Assembly (NCBI GenBank): GCA_021234155.1
Contig: JAJEKV010000074.1
Coordinates: 2,736,877 to 2,800,876 of the forward strand
DNA length: 64,000 nt
Origin: Isoetes taiwanensis
Taxonomy: Eukaryota; Streptophyta; Lycopodiopsida; Isoetales; Isoetaceae
Reading direction: 5' to 3'
Made by a program: the position numbers and the translations under genes. Below are positions 1-12,990 of this stretch, piece after piece. Positions within the stretch are counted from its first letter, which is position 1. Every line of letters begins with the position of its first letter. A model generated the notes under the pieces. The model had not been told where the DNA came from. It ran no database searches and saw nothing but the letters and a program-made list of their open reading frames with translations.

Positions 1-720
1 TTGGTAATACTTCGTTCAGTTACGTATTGCTTTCGACTTAGGAGGCATATCCATCTTCTGCCCTTCACCCAGGTTAGCCACAAGTGCTTGTAATTTGTTC
101 TTGTTGTTGGGAGGCAAGGAGTTCACATTGCGAGAAAATGAAACAATCCGGAACTCACCAGGAAGGGTTATAGAGTGATGCGGATGTGGGCTGATGCGGA
201 TGAAGAAAGCGAACTTGATATTTTTAATTCTTGGCTAGATCCATTGAGTGCGATTCGTTAGTCGATGAGTTCTTGGAGGTAGAAGCCATCTTGAAGGTCG
301 AGGTCGCGAGATCACAATCCCGGAAGAGACCAGTGGAGTATGAGTGAAAGAAAGTGAGAATTAAGAGTGGCGGTTGGGGAAGGAGTTTTTGAAGAGTGAA
401 GCAGGAGACAGAGAGTAATGAGAAAGATCGTGGCGATGGAGAATCTCGAAACGATATGAGACCAAGATGCGTGAGAGTTCTGGCGGAGAATAAAAACTTT
501 AATGGCCGGACCCGGTAGCTGTGGCGGGTTAATGAGAATAATCAAAAATTCCGAGAAAAGTTTGCGGTACAAAATATCCCGGTGGGGAATGATTCACGGA
601 ATATCACGTGAGGTGACCTTCATTGAGCAGTACTAGGGTTAGTATTCGCTATAAATTGGAAGGTGGGTTAAATTGAGAAAGAACCAAAATTCGTGAATGG
701 AACTCGATACTTATTGGTCC
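1..720 (-). pseudogene. Degenerate leader and possible gag start of a second LTR element
   Basis: Downstream of the integrase of the neighbouring gypsy element there is no recognisable 3' LTR. Instead the minus strand shows an untranslated-leader-like stretch with a TATA-like TTTATAG near 650 and an ATG at 289. From it a short frame starts MASTSKNSST and stops after 21 residues. The serine/threonine-rich start resembles gypsy gag N-termini, but nothing diagnostic follows before the window edge. It could equally be unrelated sequence between nested elements. Confidence 0.22.
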
Positions 721-962
721 GGTGAGCTTCGCGGCTAGTTACATGCAAGATGGAGCTGACGTCGTCTGTAAGCGTCGAAGATCGCCGGATCCCTATGGAT
801 CCTTAGTTTGGAAACCTTTGGCCCGAAACCGGCCCGAAGATCGCTTCGATCGCGAGGAGGTGTCGTTCAATTTAGATGAAATTAAATTTGTGGGGCTTCG
901 CATCCTCAGAGTGGAGTGCCCGATAGAAATGCTTGACGCCGGTACAGGGAGTTTTCCCAATT

Positions 963-2523
963 TTACGGTAGTTTAGGACTTTTTGGTGAAAAATCCCGCA
1001 GTAGTGTAGCCTTCGGACGATTTGTACATAATAGAAAAGTGTTTCTCATAAATTTGTACAGTGGTATCTTATTTGTAAATTTTGTTCTTGAGCTAAGGAT
1101 CTTTGCCGTGAGGGTTTGAAATTTCTTGATGGAAATCCATTGACTAATGTAGAAATGGAGTGCCACCATCAATTCTTGTAATTGTAAAACTCCGAGGGAT
1201 GTGGTATCTGGGGAAATTTTGTATGGTCCCGACCACCATGTCGAGCTTAGGTTGCGGGGATGTTGTTGATATCTCGGTCGTAAAGAAAGAACTAAATTAA
1301 GCCAATTTGAAAGTTTTGTTTTGATGTGTTTGTCATGCCATTGTTTTGTAAGTTGTTTGCCTTGTTGAAGTCTAAAGAAAAGCATCTCTTGAGAGTTCAT
1401 CGATTATTCCGGTTGATAAGCTTTCGTTCTTGCAAAGTGGCGTGGATTATGTTACATTGCTAAGCTGAAATTTGAGTGAGGTAAAATAGACTCAAAGGCA
1501 TAAAACCTCTTAGCCATACACAAGTCCCGAAAAGGTGTTTGACCGGTTGCTACGCTGCTGTATTGTAAGCCCATAAAGCGCCGGTAACTTATCTTGCCGA
1601 TCCTTTTCTTGTAGGATCCTGCAAATCTTCTTGAATGTGGATAAGCACCTTGTTTACGCGCCAGTAAACCATTACCGGGGATAGTAAAGTGCTTTTACGT
1701 GATGAATGTCGCGAGGATAGTTAGTAGAGTTCGGCAATAGTGTGATTGATGAAATGAACTCGATCACTAACTAATTCACAAAGGGACATCAAATCGTGAT
1801 GATGTTCTTGTAGAGGAACCTTAGGCTGTACTAGCGGTAGGTGTTTGTCGGGAAATAAGAACTGCGCTTATTGTTTGGTTTATGGTCCGGTAGAGACTAG
1901 AATGTAAGCGTGCTTTAGTGTTGATTGCGGTGGGTCCATGGGACCAGCAAAATCCATACCCCATTTGGCAAAGGGGCGTGGCTATTGGCGTGGCCGAGGC
2001 GTCACGGTAGATGGGTCTACCAAACCTCGGCCAGACATCCTGCGTGCGTGTGTATTTGTGAGCATCTTTGGCGTGGGCGATGTACCCGACCAAGGAGGAG
2101 TTTCCTTCTTTGTGTTGTCTCATTGAAATGACCTTTGCCAAGTCGCCCGTGGGCTTGTTTAACTAGATCAGAAGGGACCGTGAGGAAAGAACACATCGTC
2201 CGAGACACATTGTCTTTGCCACATTTATAGAGATGGTAACCATGGTATAATCTAAATTGCCAGCGAAGGAATTGTTGTTTATCGAAGTTGTCTTTACGGA
2301 GAGGCGTGGGGTCACTTGGCCGGAGATGCGCGTCGAGGAGAAAAGCGTTGATAGTCATTAGTACCAATGGCGTGGCGGTGACGAGCAGTTGAGCATCAGG
2401 AAGACGCCGTGAACTCCTTAGAGGATCATCAGGTATTATCGTGAAGATGATGGGGGACCGTGTGGCTGGCGTCGGCTTGTGAATAATTTCAAAGGGGCAA
2501 ACTCTTGCAATATCAATATCCAT
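963..2523 (-). pseudogene. Gypsy integrase: zinc finger, core and GPY/F module
   Basis: The frame at 2017-2523 ends in an integrase zinc-finger-like segment (HGRLGKGHF, then a CxxC region shifted into the 1821-2141 frame, DVHKYTR-like). The catalytic core follows near 1930-1976 as KWGMDFAGP, matching the W.(I/M)DFVGP box with the first Asp. Around 1.6 kb GALWAYNTA matches the conserved ALWAYRTA helix. The 963-1400 frame holds QWHDKHIKT and WWSGPYKI, the C-terminal GPY/F module that contacts DNA or chromatin. Frameshifts occur between each block. Confidence 0.82.
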
Positions 2524-3040
2524 CGGCGAGCAGTTCGGCCCGTGGGTTTGGCTTATTGATTAAATATAGAAGAAGCTTGATGATCACATAAAAGCGAATT
2601 TGACTACCAAAAGGAAGATAGTGTCGGCGTTGTACACAAAAGATAGGCCAAAGAGGGCTTCCTTCGCGTGGCCCGAATAGTTACTTTCAATGATTGAGTT
2701 TTCTATTTTGCGGCGTGTCGATGGAGCTTAATCACGATTTGGTGCATACTCTTGAGCTAGAGCGGCTCGATATAGAAGCACGAAACATCAACATGGACAT
2801 GGAATGGTTTGTCCCATTGAGGTGGTGTTACTATACGGGGGCTTGTGAGCTTGACTTTGGAGTTCTTTAAAAGCAGTTGCATCGGATGTCAGAATCCATG
2901 TGTAATAGTTCCGGTCGGTTTATTAGATTGGATGCGGCGGTCGGTGCGGGTCACGGAATAAAGGTAGCGCAGAAGTTGGCTTTGCCAAAGAGGCGTGTCC
3001 TTGATGTTAGCGAGGTGGATATGCTCGATGACACGGCTGA
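2230..3040 (-). pseudogene. Gypsy RNase H remnant
   Basis: Directly after RT the minus strand carries PPQWDKPFHVHVD near 2790-2830. This is the PPDWSKPFHLYVDAS-like motif that opens gypsy RNase H domains and contains its first catalytic Asp. The remainder (2230-2780) is broken by stops and has no clear second or third catalytic residue. Confidence 0.65.
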
Positions 3041-3041
3041 T

Positions 3042-3998
3042 TTAGGCTGGAGTCAGTTGCTGTCGCGATAATGTCGACTCACGACATGTATCCCGAGTAT
3101 ACACGAGGTGACGACCGCGAGAAGGTGCACTTTTAGGATTGAGGCGAATTCCGGATTCATCTGCGGCGTTGAAAAACTGGTTCAAGTTTGCAAATGGTCC
3201 ACTCCGCGTGGGTGTAAGTGGAGAGAAGTCATCTGAAAGACTTGCGAAGGTTGAACTTGCATGTACTCTTGAAAAAGCGGCAAGCATAATGCGTTGAAAT
3301 GTGGATGGTGAGTTGGACAATCCAAAAGGCGACTTTGTAATAAAGGTACCTTTATGGAGTAGTGAAGGTAGTCTGGTTGATCTTCTTTTCCAGGTAGATA
3401 TTTGATTATAGCCAGGCCGTCCATGAAGAGTACATCGTGGCTGCTACATCTTCCAACACTTGATGAAGTGAAGGGGAGAGGAAATAATTTGCTAAAAGTG
3501 GCAGTTAAGGTTTTCTATAATCCCACCATGTAATTTTCCATTATGTTTGAGGGCAATAAACGATAGGACTTACCCATTACGAATGTTTGACCTGCGTAGA
3601 TAAGTCCAGTGATCAAAAGCTTGTCAGAGTTGACTTTAACCTTTTCCACGGTAGTTTGGGTTAAGCCGTCGCATCGTTAACTAGATAAGGTCTAGCATGC
3701 AACTGAGTGGGGCTCGAGAGTTATCCCAATTCTTTCTTGATACCTCGGGAGGTCTTTGTAGCTCCAAGCAAAAGATGTGCTTAAGCTTGTTGAATATAAG
3801 CGCCGTAAAACGCTCCTGAATTACGGCGTGAGTCGGCGTGCCAATCCGGATTGGTTGATTTGTCCAATATGTTATGTCTCTGCGGGAGTTTGAATGTAAT
3901 GGAGATGACTTGTCATCACGAAACGGTGTGGAGCTGGCTCCACGAGTCACGGCAAGGATGTTCATGTTGACCAATTTTGAAAAATAGTGGCGTGCCAC
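3042..3998 (-). pseudogene. Gypsy reverse transcriptase remnant
   Basis: The reading starts at 3.99 kb with a segment containing a HIF-(A)WSYKDLP-like string (split over two frames). It continues with DKLLITGLIY, then the RT strand MDG near 3422. Next comes SNSPSTFQRIM (3042-3320 frame), matching the conserved NAPATFQ motif, followed by SLSDDF, which corresponds to the YLDDF active-site box. After that NLNQFF and GIRLNP match the usual spacing after the active site. At least four frameshifts separate these motifs, so it is not functional. The enzyme would copy element RNA to DNA in virus-like particles. Confidence 0.85.
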
Positions 3999-5629
3999 TA
4001 GGAGTTAGTGTGGTGTCTTCTTGAGCGGGAGGGAGGAGGTAGAGTGCAGGTCTCCTCATGTGGAACCAATGTGGCGTTGTTACAAGGTGTCAAATAGAGT
4101 CCAGAGCGTTGCTATGCAGCTATCAATATCCATGTCTTCCCATGGTTGAAGTTATGATACGGGTAATCCGTGAGTATGGAAGCCCTTGGCTTATGGCCCG
4201 ATAGGTGTTACAAGCTTGTTCGAGGAGTCAGCTGTCACGATTCAGTGATCTGAGGAAATAGTCGGCAGGTAATTAGGATCCATCGTCTTGATGAAGCTTG
4301 CCATCTGTGATAACAAGTTGATCTGTATTGATAGTGAATGCTTTTAGCTTGTCTCAAAAGTGCGATCCTACTAACATTTCATAATCTCCGGATCTTCTCC
4401 TGCTCCAAACAGAATTCCATGGTAAATTGTAGATCTCCAATATTATTTGGTATTAGTTTAGTATAGCAACTCCTTATTAATTCGCGTGATATGGCCGTGC
4501 GGCTTGATGTCATAAAGAGGCGTGTATGGAGCTCCTTATACCCCGGTGCCGTGCAGGAATTATCTGTAATAGGGTCAGGCTATGGCGCCACCATCCCGAT
4601 CGAACATGGTGCTTTTATTGCGATGTGCATGCAGTGGGTGTTGATGGCATTGCATTAGGTATCACGAGGTTTTGTAAAATGTTAACAAATAGTCTTTGGA
4701 CATAGTTGTAGGATAGTCATTAGGAGGTGCGATTTTAGCAAGTTCATTGTAGGATTCGGGAGGATGCAGTGGTTGTGGTGGATCGTGGGTTGTTGTTCTT
4801 TCGAGCAATAGATGTAAGCTACATTGTTGAGGGAAATTCGACCGGCGGCAATGTTGAGTGGTGGTGTTGCGGATGTCGTGGCATTAAGTAGTGCGTGGCT
4901 CGATCGTGTGGTAGCATTAGCGGACTTGAGTGCATACCTTCTGCCGCGTTCGATGGAATTGAAAGCGGACTTTTGCGAAGTTTAGGTTAGAACGTGAGGA
5001 AGTAGTTGATCAGTTAGGTGCAAAATGAGCAGTTGGTGGATGGCTCATTTTACGAGAATCGGTACCAAAAACTTGGTGCCGCGAGTGCTTATGGCGTGGG
5101 AATGAGGAGAACCTCAATCGGTTAAGATTCAAGAGGCTGGTGTTGATGCATAGTAAATTTCTTCTTGGAGTTGATCATCCAATTGTTTTGGGTGGTTTTC
5201 TAACATTGGCGTGGTTGTTGTTATGGTAGCCGTGGTGGTGGTTTGAGCAGGCGGGGCCTTGCCTTCATGGCTTCCATACTTGAAAAGGTGTAAGGCGCCT
5301 TTGTCGTGGTTTGATTAGTGCGAGGAATTTGTATTTGAGCTTGGGAAGTTGAGGACAATACAACGGTGATATTGGTCACCAGTTGAAACATTAGGACTTG
5401 CGGTCGAAGAATGGAGCGAGGTCCACGTTGTAGTTGCTGTTATTCTTTGGGGTTGTTATTTATTTATTAGTAGTACGTGCACAATAATGCGTGGTTGAGT
5501 TTGCGTGGGTACATACGCGCCCGGTGAGACAAGGCGATGTCGATCTGGTTGGTGCATTGGATTTGTACATTCTTCGGTGGTGTAGTTGCATGTTCGCGGC
5601 GTTTACGTAGTTAGCTATCCCGCAGAGTT

Positions 5630-5671
5630 ACACTCATTAAGCGGATGTCACGAGTCGCGGCAAATAGTACA
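5630..5671 (-). pseudogene. Gag CCHC zinc knuckle
   Basis: The minus strand encodes C-T-I-C-R-D-S-stop-H-P-L-N-E-C, which is the CX2CX4HX4C spacing of the nucleocapsid knuckle that binds retroelement RNA. One in-frame TGA sits at the residue just before the histidine, where glycine is usual. The four metal ligands are intact. It marks the end of gag and confirms the orientation of the element. Confidence 0.7.
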
Positions 5672-5800
5672 CCAAATGTTATGTCTTAGAGGCTAGCAGG
5701 TGGAAGCGTCCCAGTATGGCGATGAGTGTAAGCCAGGAAATGGGAGTATAAACGAAGCGATCCGCCCGTGATGAGGAAACATGAGCAGTGATTGACTAAT

Positions 5801-7135
5801 TCAATGGCTTCTTATGTCTTGGAAGCAAATACTTTCGATCATAAATGGATGTGAAGGGTAAGCCTTGAAGAAACCACGCACTAGAATTTTGGCTTTGGGT
5901 TTGGAAATTACTTCAACATTTTGACTAAGATCTGATCGATTACGCAAAGTCTGACCCGGATTCTCACGGGTTAAGCAGGTGTGTTGGTCGTTAAGTGATT
6001 TGTTGATCATCGCAAAGTCGCGTAATGGAAAAGAAAGGGTCTTCATGTGTATCAATCTTGTTTAGAGTGGCTTTTGTTTGCCATCGATACCATTAAGTAG
6101 GGTGCTCCACAGCGAGTCGTCGAAAAGATGTGGAATTTTAGTTTTTGGATCGGGTGACCATTGAATGCGAAGTGACTCCGAATTCATCCATGTGAACTGA
6201 GCACTCTCACGGTCTATGTGTTTACCTTTATCATTTTCAAAGAGTGGATATTGGAGTTTTAAAGCATGTGCCAAGTCGGTAGCATGAATGGGTGTTTGCA
6301 TTTGTGGAAAAAGAAAGAGCCGATGGAGTGTTGGTTCTTTTATAGGTAAAGCTGGCATAGGTTATTGTGAGATTAGTAAAGAGACCCTTTGAAGCGGGTT
6401 AGCCAGGTAGGGTAAAGGTTGTAGCCGAGGCCAGGCAATGTGAGAGCGATTAAGGGAGCGAACCCGGTAGAGGGGTGACAAAGGTGGGCGGTGTGAAGTT
6501 CCTAAAGAAGATTACGATAGAAAACATTTTTGGATGTTCAGGAGAAGAGTGCGGTGGTTAAATGGGATCTTGAGTTGGGGATTAGATTAAGGTAAATTCA
6601 AAGAGAACATTGCGACCCACCTGCATGATATAGCCCAGTGAGCGGAACAATGGCGGCCAGATCCTGAAGTAGTCTCTGGAAAGTTGTAAGTGGTGTAGGT
6701 GGAGCCAGTTGGCTCTGCATTACGGAGAAGAGACAATCCCGAACGAGTGTATGTGGACAGCATATTAGCGGGGCGTGCCAGTTCATGGCGGCAATCATCC
6801 ATCTGGTGTTGAATATAAACCGGGGAGTAAAGAAGTTGAACATGGTATCATCGGCTTTGAAGTGAGCGACCTTGGTGTTTGGGGTAGGAGCTGGGGATAG
6901 CTGAGGGCGGATCTGTGAGATCCTTGAAGTCCCGTGAGGGGCAATCTGAGACACTCTTGTCCGGGATTTTTGCTGGAAGGAAAGAACAAAACCGATTAAA
7001 ACAGCAATTTACGTACACAATGAAACACACAAGACACTTGTGGAGAGCCGCGACGATCCATTGATCAAAACAAATTGTTACAATGAAACAAGAGGCACAG
7101 CGGTGACCCGGCCGTACGCTCTGTGAGTGACACAA
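5801..7135 (-). pseudogene. Gypsy leader and gag remnant
   Basis: Several overlapping minus-strand frames cover this stretch (6848-7135, 6587-6954, 6062-6358, 5801-6055), each ending in a stop or shifting frame. They are read as the leader and gag because they lie between the LTR-like segment and the zinc knuckle at 5.65 kb. No capsid motif was identified with certainty, so the assignment rests on position. Confidence 0.4.
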
Positions 7136-7136
7136 A

Positions 7137-7487
7137 GAACCTTATGAACCTGAACCCTTTTTGAAGGAGCAAAATGCCTCTGATATATAGGGGCTGCGGG
7201 TAGCCCTCACGGGCACGAATCTGATCCTCATCATGACATCGCGTGCTCCACTGCTTGGGCACTTTCGAGCGGGGAATCTGGTGTCGGCGGTAGTGCCTAA
7301 CCCGGAACAAGTAGTGGCCCAGCCGTGGAGTCCTACCTTTGGTCTTACGCTTCTTGGAGGAGCTTTGACTGTAGAAGTGGCATGCTGTGGATCCACGCTT
7401 CTTGGACAAGTGGCGGTGGGGCCCACCAGCCCTCATCACGCAGCAAGTATATAGACGTGTGTCTGCAGGGCCGCAGGGGCTAACACT
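7137..7487 (-). repeat. Probable 5' LTR of the gypsy element
   Basis: On the minus strand the segment opens with TGTTAGCCCC at 7487. It contains TATA-like CTATATATCA near 7175-7186 and a second TATATACTT upstream of it, then runs into the leader before the gag region. These are LTR promoter features placed at the correct end of the element. The right-hand border (the CA end) and the primer-binding site could not be fixed, and the partner LTR is not in view. The long open frames on both strands here have no recognisable domain. Confidence 0.5.
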
Positions 7488-7559
7488 CCTCCTCGGGTTT
7501 ACGATCTTGCTTCTATTATAGTAAGCCCTAAGAAGGTTAGAGCTAAAATGCAAAGAGTT

Positions 7560-8700
7560 ATTGGTAGATTCATTGCGAGGGGAGGTTCCTAGCGAGGAGA
7601 TCTTTGGATTTCTGTCTCTATGGAAGAATGTTGCAGCTTCTGCAAAAGTTGGGAGGGTAGGGGTTATTAATATGATGAGAAGCAGACTCTTTGCTCTAGG
7701 CTGCTAAAGTACTTTTCTGAGCACTTGCAACAACCAAATCAATCACCACAGTGAACATTCTTATTTCCCATTATATCGGTAGGGGTACCCACTTTGGTTG
7801 GAGAATCTCAAAATCTAAATTTGCCCATAGCATTTACTTTGACTTCACCATTCCCACTACAATGCCTTGGTTATCAAAATGGATTAGGGCAAAGGTAAAG
7901 GTATGTATACATGGAAAAGAGGGTCCTTCCTGAAGACCAACCTAACTACCGGAGTCCACTCCCTCATTTTGGATGACCCTAATATTTGTCTGGCTACTAA
8001 TTTCCCCATGTTAGCCAAGCAATGGACCAATAATTAGAAGATAATTTATACTCGGGGATGTGCCAGTGATTTTTGTTTATCGAGGAATCGGCCTAGCAAA
8101 TTTGAGGAGATGACTCGAGCTGACTTACTTGATATCCTCAGGGTTTGAAATTTTGGAGTTGGCATGATACAGATGTTCTTTGGCACATCAATAGATTTTG
8201 TGGATATAAAGTAAGCACGGCCCTCTGATTGCCTCAATAGGGGGCCAAGAAAGCTCTATCCACGGAGAAAATGGAATATTATTGAGACGAGGCTTCAAGG
8301 GACACGAGAGATTCATGTGGGAAAAGTCCAGATTCACCCAAAGTCAAGGCCTTTATGTGGCATCTTTGGCACAAAGCTTCAGCCCTGCTTGAGAAAAAGT
8401 GGAAGTGAATATGCGATTCTAATATATGTGTTAGATGCATGCGGGATCCGGAAGATGAAACACATCTCTTTAAAAAGCGCCTATGGAAGTGAGAATGGAC
8501 TCTGGGCTTGCGAGAAGCTGGCCCAGACATTCACGGCTTGGCCAATATGCAAATGGATGGCTCTTCTTCCCTTTGAGAACCCGATGGAATGGAGGAGATA
8601 CATTCTCCTTTGGAGATAATGGAAGAAAGGAAGAATACCTTGATCTTCAAGGAAAATTATCATTATTGCCATTATTAAGCGAGGCCAATATATGATATAA
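7560..8700 (+). pseudogene. 3' part of an L1-type LINE with zf-RVT domain
   Basis: Plus-strand frames show, in order, the post-RT region (WFLK-like TNLTTGVHSL near 7.94 kb), then PKVKAFMWHLWHKA near 8.34-8.38 kb. The latter is the PPKVKxFLW...H box of plant LINE ORF2 proteins. A CxxC-like CVRCMRDPEDETHLF near 8.43-8.48 kb is the zinc-binding reverse-transcriptase motif. The end LLWR-WKERK-T-IF near 8.61-8.66 kb matches the W.iWk.RN..iF ending of that domain. The RT core is absent and the frame shifts several times. It may belong to the same family as the LINE at 40-52 kb, which lacks this end. Confidence 0.72.
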
Positions 8701-11700
8701 ATTAGGTTTTGGAGTCTTCGGAATCGAACTAAGTCTCAATCCCTTTATCTAATGTTAGTTTTGCGCTGTGCGGGAAATACTCACGATCATGTTCAAAGAA
8801 ATTTGAGATGGAGGAGGATGAATCTCTATCTGTGAATGTCTGAAAAGGTTGAAATACCCAATGAGCCGCAGGGACAGTGTCGATGCAATTGTGCTTATAC
8901 CGCTATACGGGCGAGAGAAGATCACGTTACATTTTTAGCCAAGGATAAGGAGGAACTGAGTTCAATCGAGGAAGGCCCATATGTGTAAAATACCCTTCTT
9001 TGTTTATTGTTGCTTCAGGAATGGGAAAGAAAGGACCATTGAAGAGAGAGCCAAAAGAAAAGGAGGTATTGGTGAACATTGATCAACGCCCTACGATAGA
9101 TCTATCTGTTTGGGCCCCGCCAAATACTCTTAAGCTATAAGCTATAATTATGATTTTGGATTGGTTTAATTTTATCGGGGTTAATGACCTACCCTTTCCT
9201 AAAGGTTATTCTTTAACACTAGAGTGGTGGTGATGGACTGAAGTAGTCCATTTGGAGATGTTCACTTTAAAATTCATATAAAATCAATGGTAGAAAATCT
9301 AATTGAAACCCTTCCTAGGAGTTCATATATAGGAGTCATGGTCCCTTCTAGAATATGCTTTGCTTGAACTTAGAAGTCCAAGTACCAAAAGCTTCATGTT
9401 TACATAAAGTTAAAGCTGTCTCCGCTTGAAACGTTTTTGGTGCACTATAATGATATTTTCTACACGAGATAAGAAAAATGACACAAAAAACTACATGTCA
9501 TCAAGTCTAGAAGATAGGAGCCATTCAAGATGTGAGGGTCAATGCTCTGCCTCTATAGGAGCAAGTATGGGTTCAGGCCCGATTGTAGTTTAAATCTGAA
9601 AGAACACTACGGAAAATGCATTTTGAGCTAATATTTGACATATAAGCAGTCAGCAAGTTCCTCTATCCCATAAAGTATTTGAGGTCAAAATGCTGATTTT
9701 TGATGTTTGGACTCACTTTTGATCTCAATATTAGGTAACTTGTAATAATGATTAATATTTCCCCTTATGAGCCCAAACTACTCTATGATGTCCTCCAAAA
9801 ATCATAATATGTAAGTTCAAAATAATATAGAAATCAATGCAAAACAAGCTCATTAAAAAGCGCAAAGGCGTGGCGCGAAAGAAATCAGAAAGGTTTAAGC
9901 ACATTTGTCTTGGTCAAGGTCTATTTGAGTAATGCTTTCTTATGTTAATTGATCTCAAGTTGAATTTTGGGATATGAATAGCTTCTAAATTAGCTGGTAA
10001 TGAAAATGTTTAGCTGATCATAACCTTGAGGTTGGGTTAAACTTTATAGCGTAAATTCAAAATATGTCTTCTATGTCTATTCTAGATTTCTTCACGGAAG
10101 CGTGACTTTGAAAATCCACGTTAAATGTCCCCATAATAAGCGATCAACTTGAAAACATTCAAAGAAATATATAGAAGTTTATGACTATAAAAGTCAAGTT
10201 AATTTGCTATATGCGGTTCTGCACCACTATTGATAGTCCACGGAAATTTGGAAGTTTAAAAATTAATAGAGGCAACATCTTGAAATAGGTTTGATCTCAT
10301 CTTTAGAATATAGTTTATGTGTACAATTCTCACATAGGATAAAATTAATTGATTCGAATGAGCTTTAATATGAATTGAGGGCAATGTTTAAGCACAAAGA
10401 GCGTGAATTTATGGGTACTTGTTGACAATTGAATCTGAATGGACTTCCACTCCACACCTTTCAAAAATTATGTTATTAAAGGTAAGAAACCAGACATGTC
10501 ATTATGGGACTAAAATGGATAGGGCTAATGGGGAGATATATGCTCTATATACAATTGGTCTAGTTATGGACCATAAATGGTTCATGCTTAATTATATTAA
10601 GTATCTTTCAAATGTCGTTATTTTAATATGAAAATAGAGAGTTATATTGCAAAGGAAGTAGCATTCATGGAAAATATATAGTGTATATGAAGGTATTTCT
10701 TGTAACATTATTCTCTTAAAAACTCCTAATGCTTTGTGATGGATACTAGTTTTATACTAGTAAAATAATCATGTTTCTCAGGTATATTTTTGCAAGAAAA
10801 GGCCTTTTAGCCTACATGAGGACCTATATATATGTTCCTTGTCATAGTTTAGAACCATTTTGGAAGCTTGTTTGGGAAATGTAAGTGTTCTCTAATTTGA
10901 GGAAAGGCGCACCAAAAGATCATATGGTTTAATTTCTTATTCTTATACTTCAACTTCATGATCTTCACTTTCATTCATCAATAAACATCACTAGCTAGTA
11001 AATGATGAGTCCATAGCCTATAATTTTGGATTTAACTCAAATTTTTAACCTCCCCAATGTGTTAATCCTATGGTACGTACATCATCTTCATCTAGTTAAT
11101 TGCATGGATTAAACCTTGATATATATATGCAATTGATACGAGTAATTTCTGTACTTAGATATAAGAAGAATGCATCATTCATTACCCTCTTAGTACTTAT
11201 AGGTGGGTGATTTTGGAGCATTTTTAACATATAATTTTGTCTAAATTGTATAAAATTTTCTATTAGATTTTTTGGGATTCACATAACTTATGAACATTCC
11301 AAAAATATAAGATTATACTTCATATAGTTAATAATCCATGGCCACAAGAGCTAAACTAGAAACTTGTAATAATAAGAGAAATAATTCTTAAACCTTAGCG
11401 TGACATTTTTGAACAAAATGGGGTTTTGCTTAGGCTTCTATGGATGTTAGATGATAGCCAAAGGCAAACATACAAATCAATGTGTTCTATCATAAGTAGA
11501 CAAATACTTCCAATTCGGTAAAGATTTAGGTCAGTTTATCTTTAGGAAAACCTAAGAATGCGATTAAATTTTATTCGCGAGAAACATCAAATTCTATATT
11601 TGAACAATCACTACAACATATGGAAGTGACTTCATTGGTCTTGAAATTCTCAAGATCATTAAGAATCTAGTAAAGATTGTCACGGTGGCGATATATATCA

Positions 11701-12290
11701 TTGAAATTGAAACTTCTATTCGGATATATTGGTTTAAGTGTGATGGAGTCAAGGACGATTAAGTCCATGGACAGAAAAGGTTCAGGACCACTCTAGTGTT
11801 AAGCAGCTTCATCTTGACATTTTGGAACTACATGTACTTTACCATCACGCATTTTAATATATACTTGACCTTCAATTAAAAAAAAGATTTTCAAAAGGTG
11901 CAGTGCCTTACCTAGAACCTCTGTGTCGGTTCCACAAAAATGTCTAAAATAGGCAATAGACATTTCAAATTCGAGGAACACCTTAAAGCTGAAGCCATTC
12001 CAGTTAAAAGTTAAATGTGCTTACAGGCAAGGCTGGCTTTTGCCTATGAATCAAGCTGTATACAAAAGAGTACTTCACAGATTAAATTTTAACTTTTCAA
12101 ATATAAGAGATCAATGGAGGTAATTCCATTGTTCTTAAAAAATTTGTAGCATTTAAATTGCACAGTAGACTACCTCCATGATAATGCTTAGATGATGTAA
12201 CCATCTCTTGTTTCTACAATCTTTTGAGGCTACCTCCTCAACTGATGCTTCGATGGTCAATTTGGATTGTCATCACAATGGAAGAATATT
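8701..12290. other. AT-rich stretch without a recognisable gene
   Basis: Only short frames occur on either strand (for example 10419-10631 + and 11799-11981 -), and none matches a family I recognise. No long repeat or element end was identified. It is probably old, eroded retrotransposon sequence. Confidence 0.5.
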
Positions 12291-12297
12291 ATGGAAA

Positions 12298-12990
12298 TTA
12301 GTGGTCACCCGGCTTGTACACAAGATTACTTGGTGAAGTGATCTTGAATGTCAATATGTTTGATCTTGGCTGATGAAGTCTTGGATTGCGAGCAATAGCC
12401 ATAGCCCCTTGATTGTCGGCATAGAGTGTAGTTGGAAGAGGGATTTTAAGGAAGTCTGAGATCTGTGCAAAGTCGTTATAGCAGATGGCTTCTTTGGTGG
12501 CATGAGACATAGCCATATACCGACCCAGTCTTTGGAGAGTGAAATCTGACTTTGTTTTAGAGCTGCTCCGAAATTTGATAAGCTTTGCAAAGTGAAAACA
12601 TATCACGAACCGGACTTTCACATCATGGTGTCGGCTACTTAATCTGCGTCACGGTAGCCTTGAATGGTGGAGGAAAGTGCTCCGGCATGATAGTAGATCC
12701 CCATTAGATGTAGTCCGTGAGATAAGCGGAGAACCGCACGTTTGAGGAAGCCACAGTGGAAGTGCGTGGATCATTGAAGAATTGACTTAATTTGCACAAA
12801 GGGAAGGGCAAGATGCAATGCAGTAGAGATGGCAGCGAAGTTAAGCATCTTAGAAGAATGCAGTAGTGATCTTTAGAGTTTGGCCCAGAGGTGTGCATGG
12901 AGGATCATTGGCATGAGAGAGAGGTCACGAGATTCAAAGGAAGGGAGTGGATCTTGGATTACAAAATTTGAGATTGGCCTTGGCGGATGT
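12298..12990 (-). pseudogene. Ty1/copia RNase H remnant
   Basis: On the minus strand the 12704-12898 frame carries QFFNDPRTSTVASS, matching the copia QFM..P...HW.A..R stretch after RT. The next segment reads QGYRDAD, the SDAD box with the first RNase H Asp. The 12298-12621 frame then gives AMSHATKEAI (usually EAEY.A...A..EA.W), LYADNQGAMAIARNP (the DNQ box with catalytic Asp) and NLVYKPGDH. These are the conserved copia RNase H blocks in the right order, with at least three frameshifts. RT and integrase are not beside it, so it is a fragment separate from the copia element at 28-31.7 kb. Confidence 0.82.

Larger units (their letters stand above)
960..7487 (-). mobile_element. Decayed Ty3/gypsy LTR retrotransposon
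   Basis: Reading the minus strand from 7487 down to 960, the parts come in the normal gypsy order: LTR-like sequence, gag with zinc knuckle, a segment before RT, RT, RNase H, integrase zinc finger, integrase core, and the GPY/F module. Each part is broken by several frameshifts and stops, so no polyprotein can be made. The FAWSYKDLP-type motif just before RT (3.75-3.8 kb) is typical of Tat/Athila-type plant gypsy elements, although the lineage is an inference. A 3' LTR matching the 5' one is not visible in the window, so the element is probably truncated or overwritten at its 3' end. Confidence 0.85.

Noticed and set aside
6838-6860. A plus-strand initiator-Met primer-binding site (TGGTATCA-like)
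   Set aside because: Only TGGTATCA followed by a mismatch, on the strand opposite to the gypsy element, with no LTR beside it.
7142-7553. A 162-residue arginine-rich protein on the minus strand or a 73-residue one on the plus strand
   Set aside because: The region has LTR promoter features. Frames overlap on both strands and no homology is recognised.
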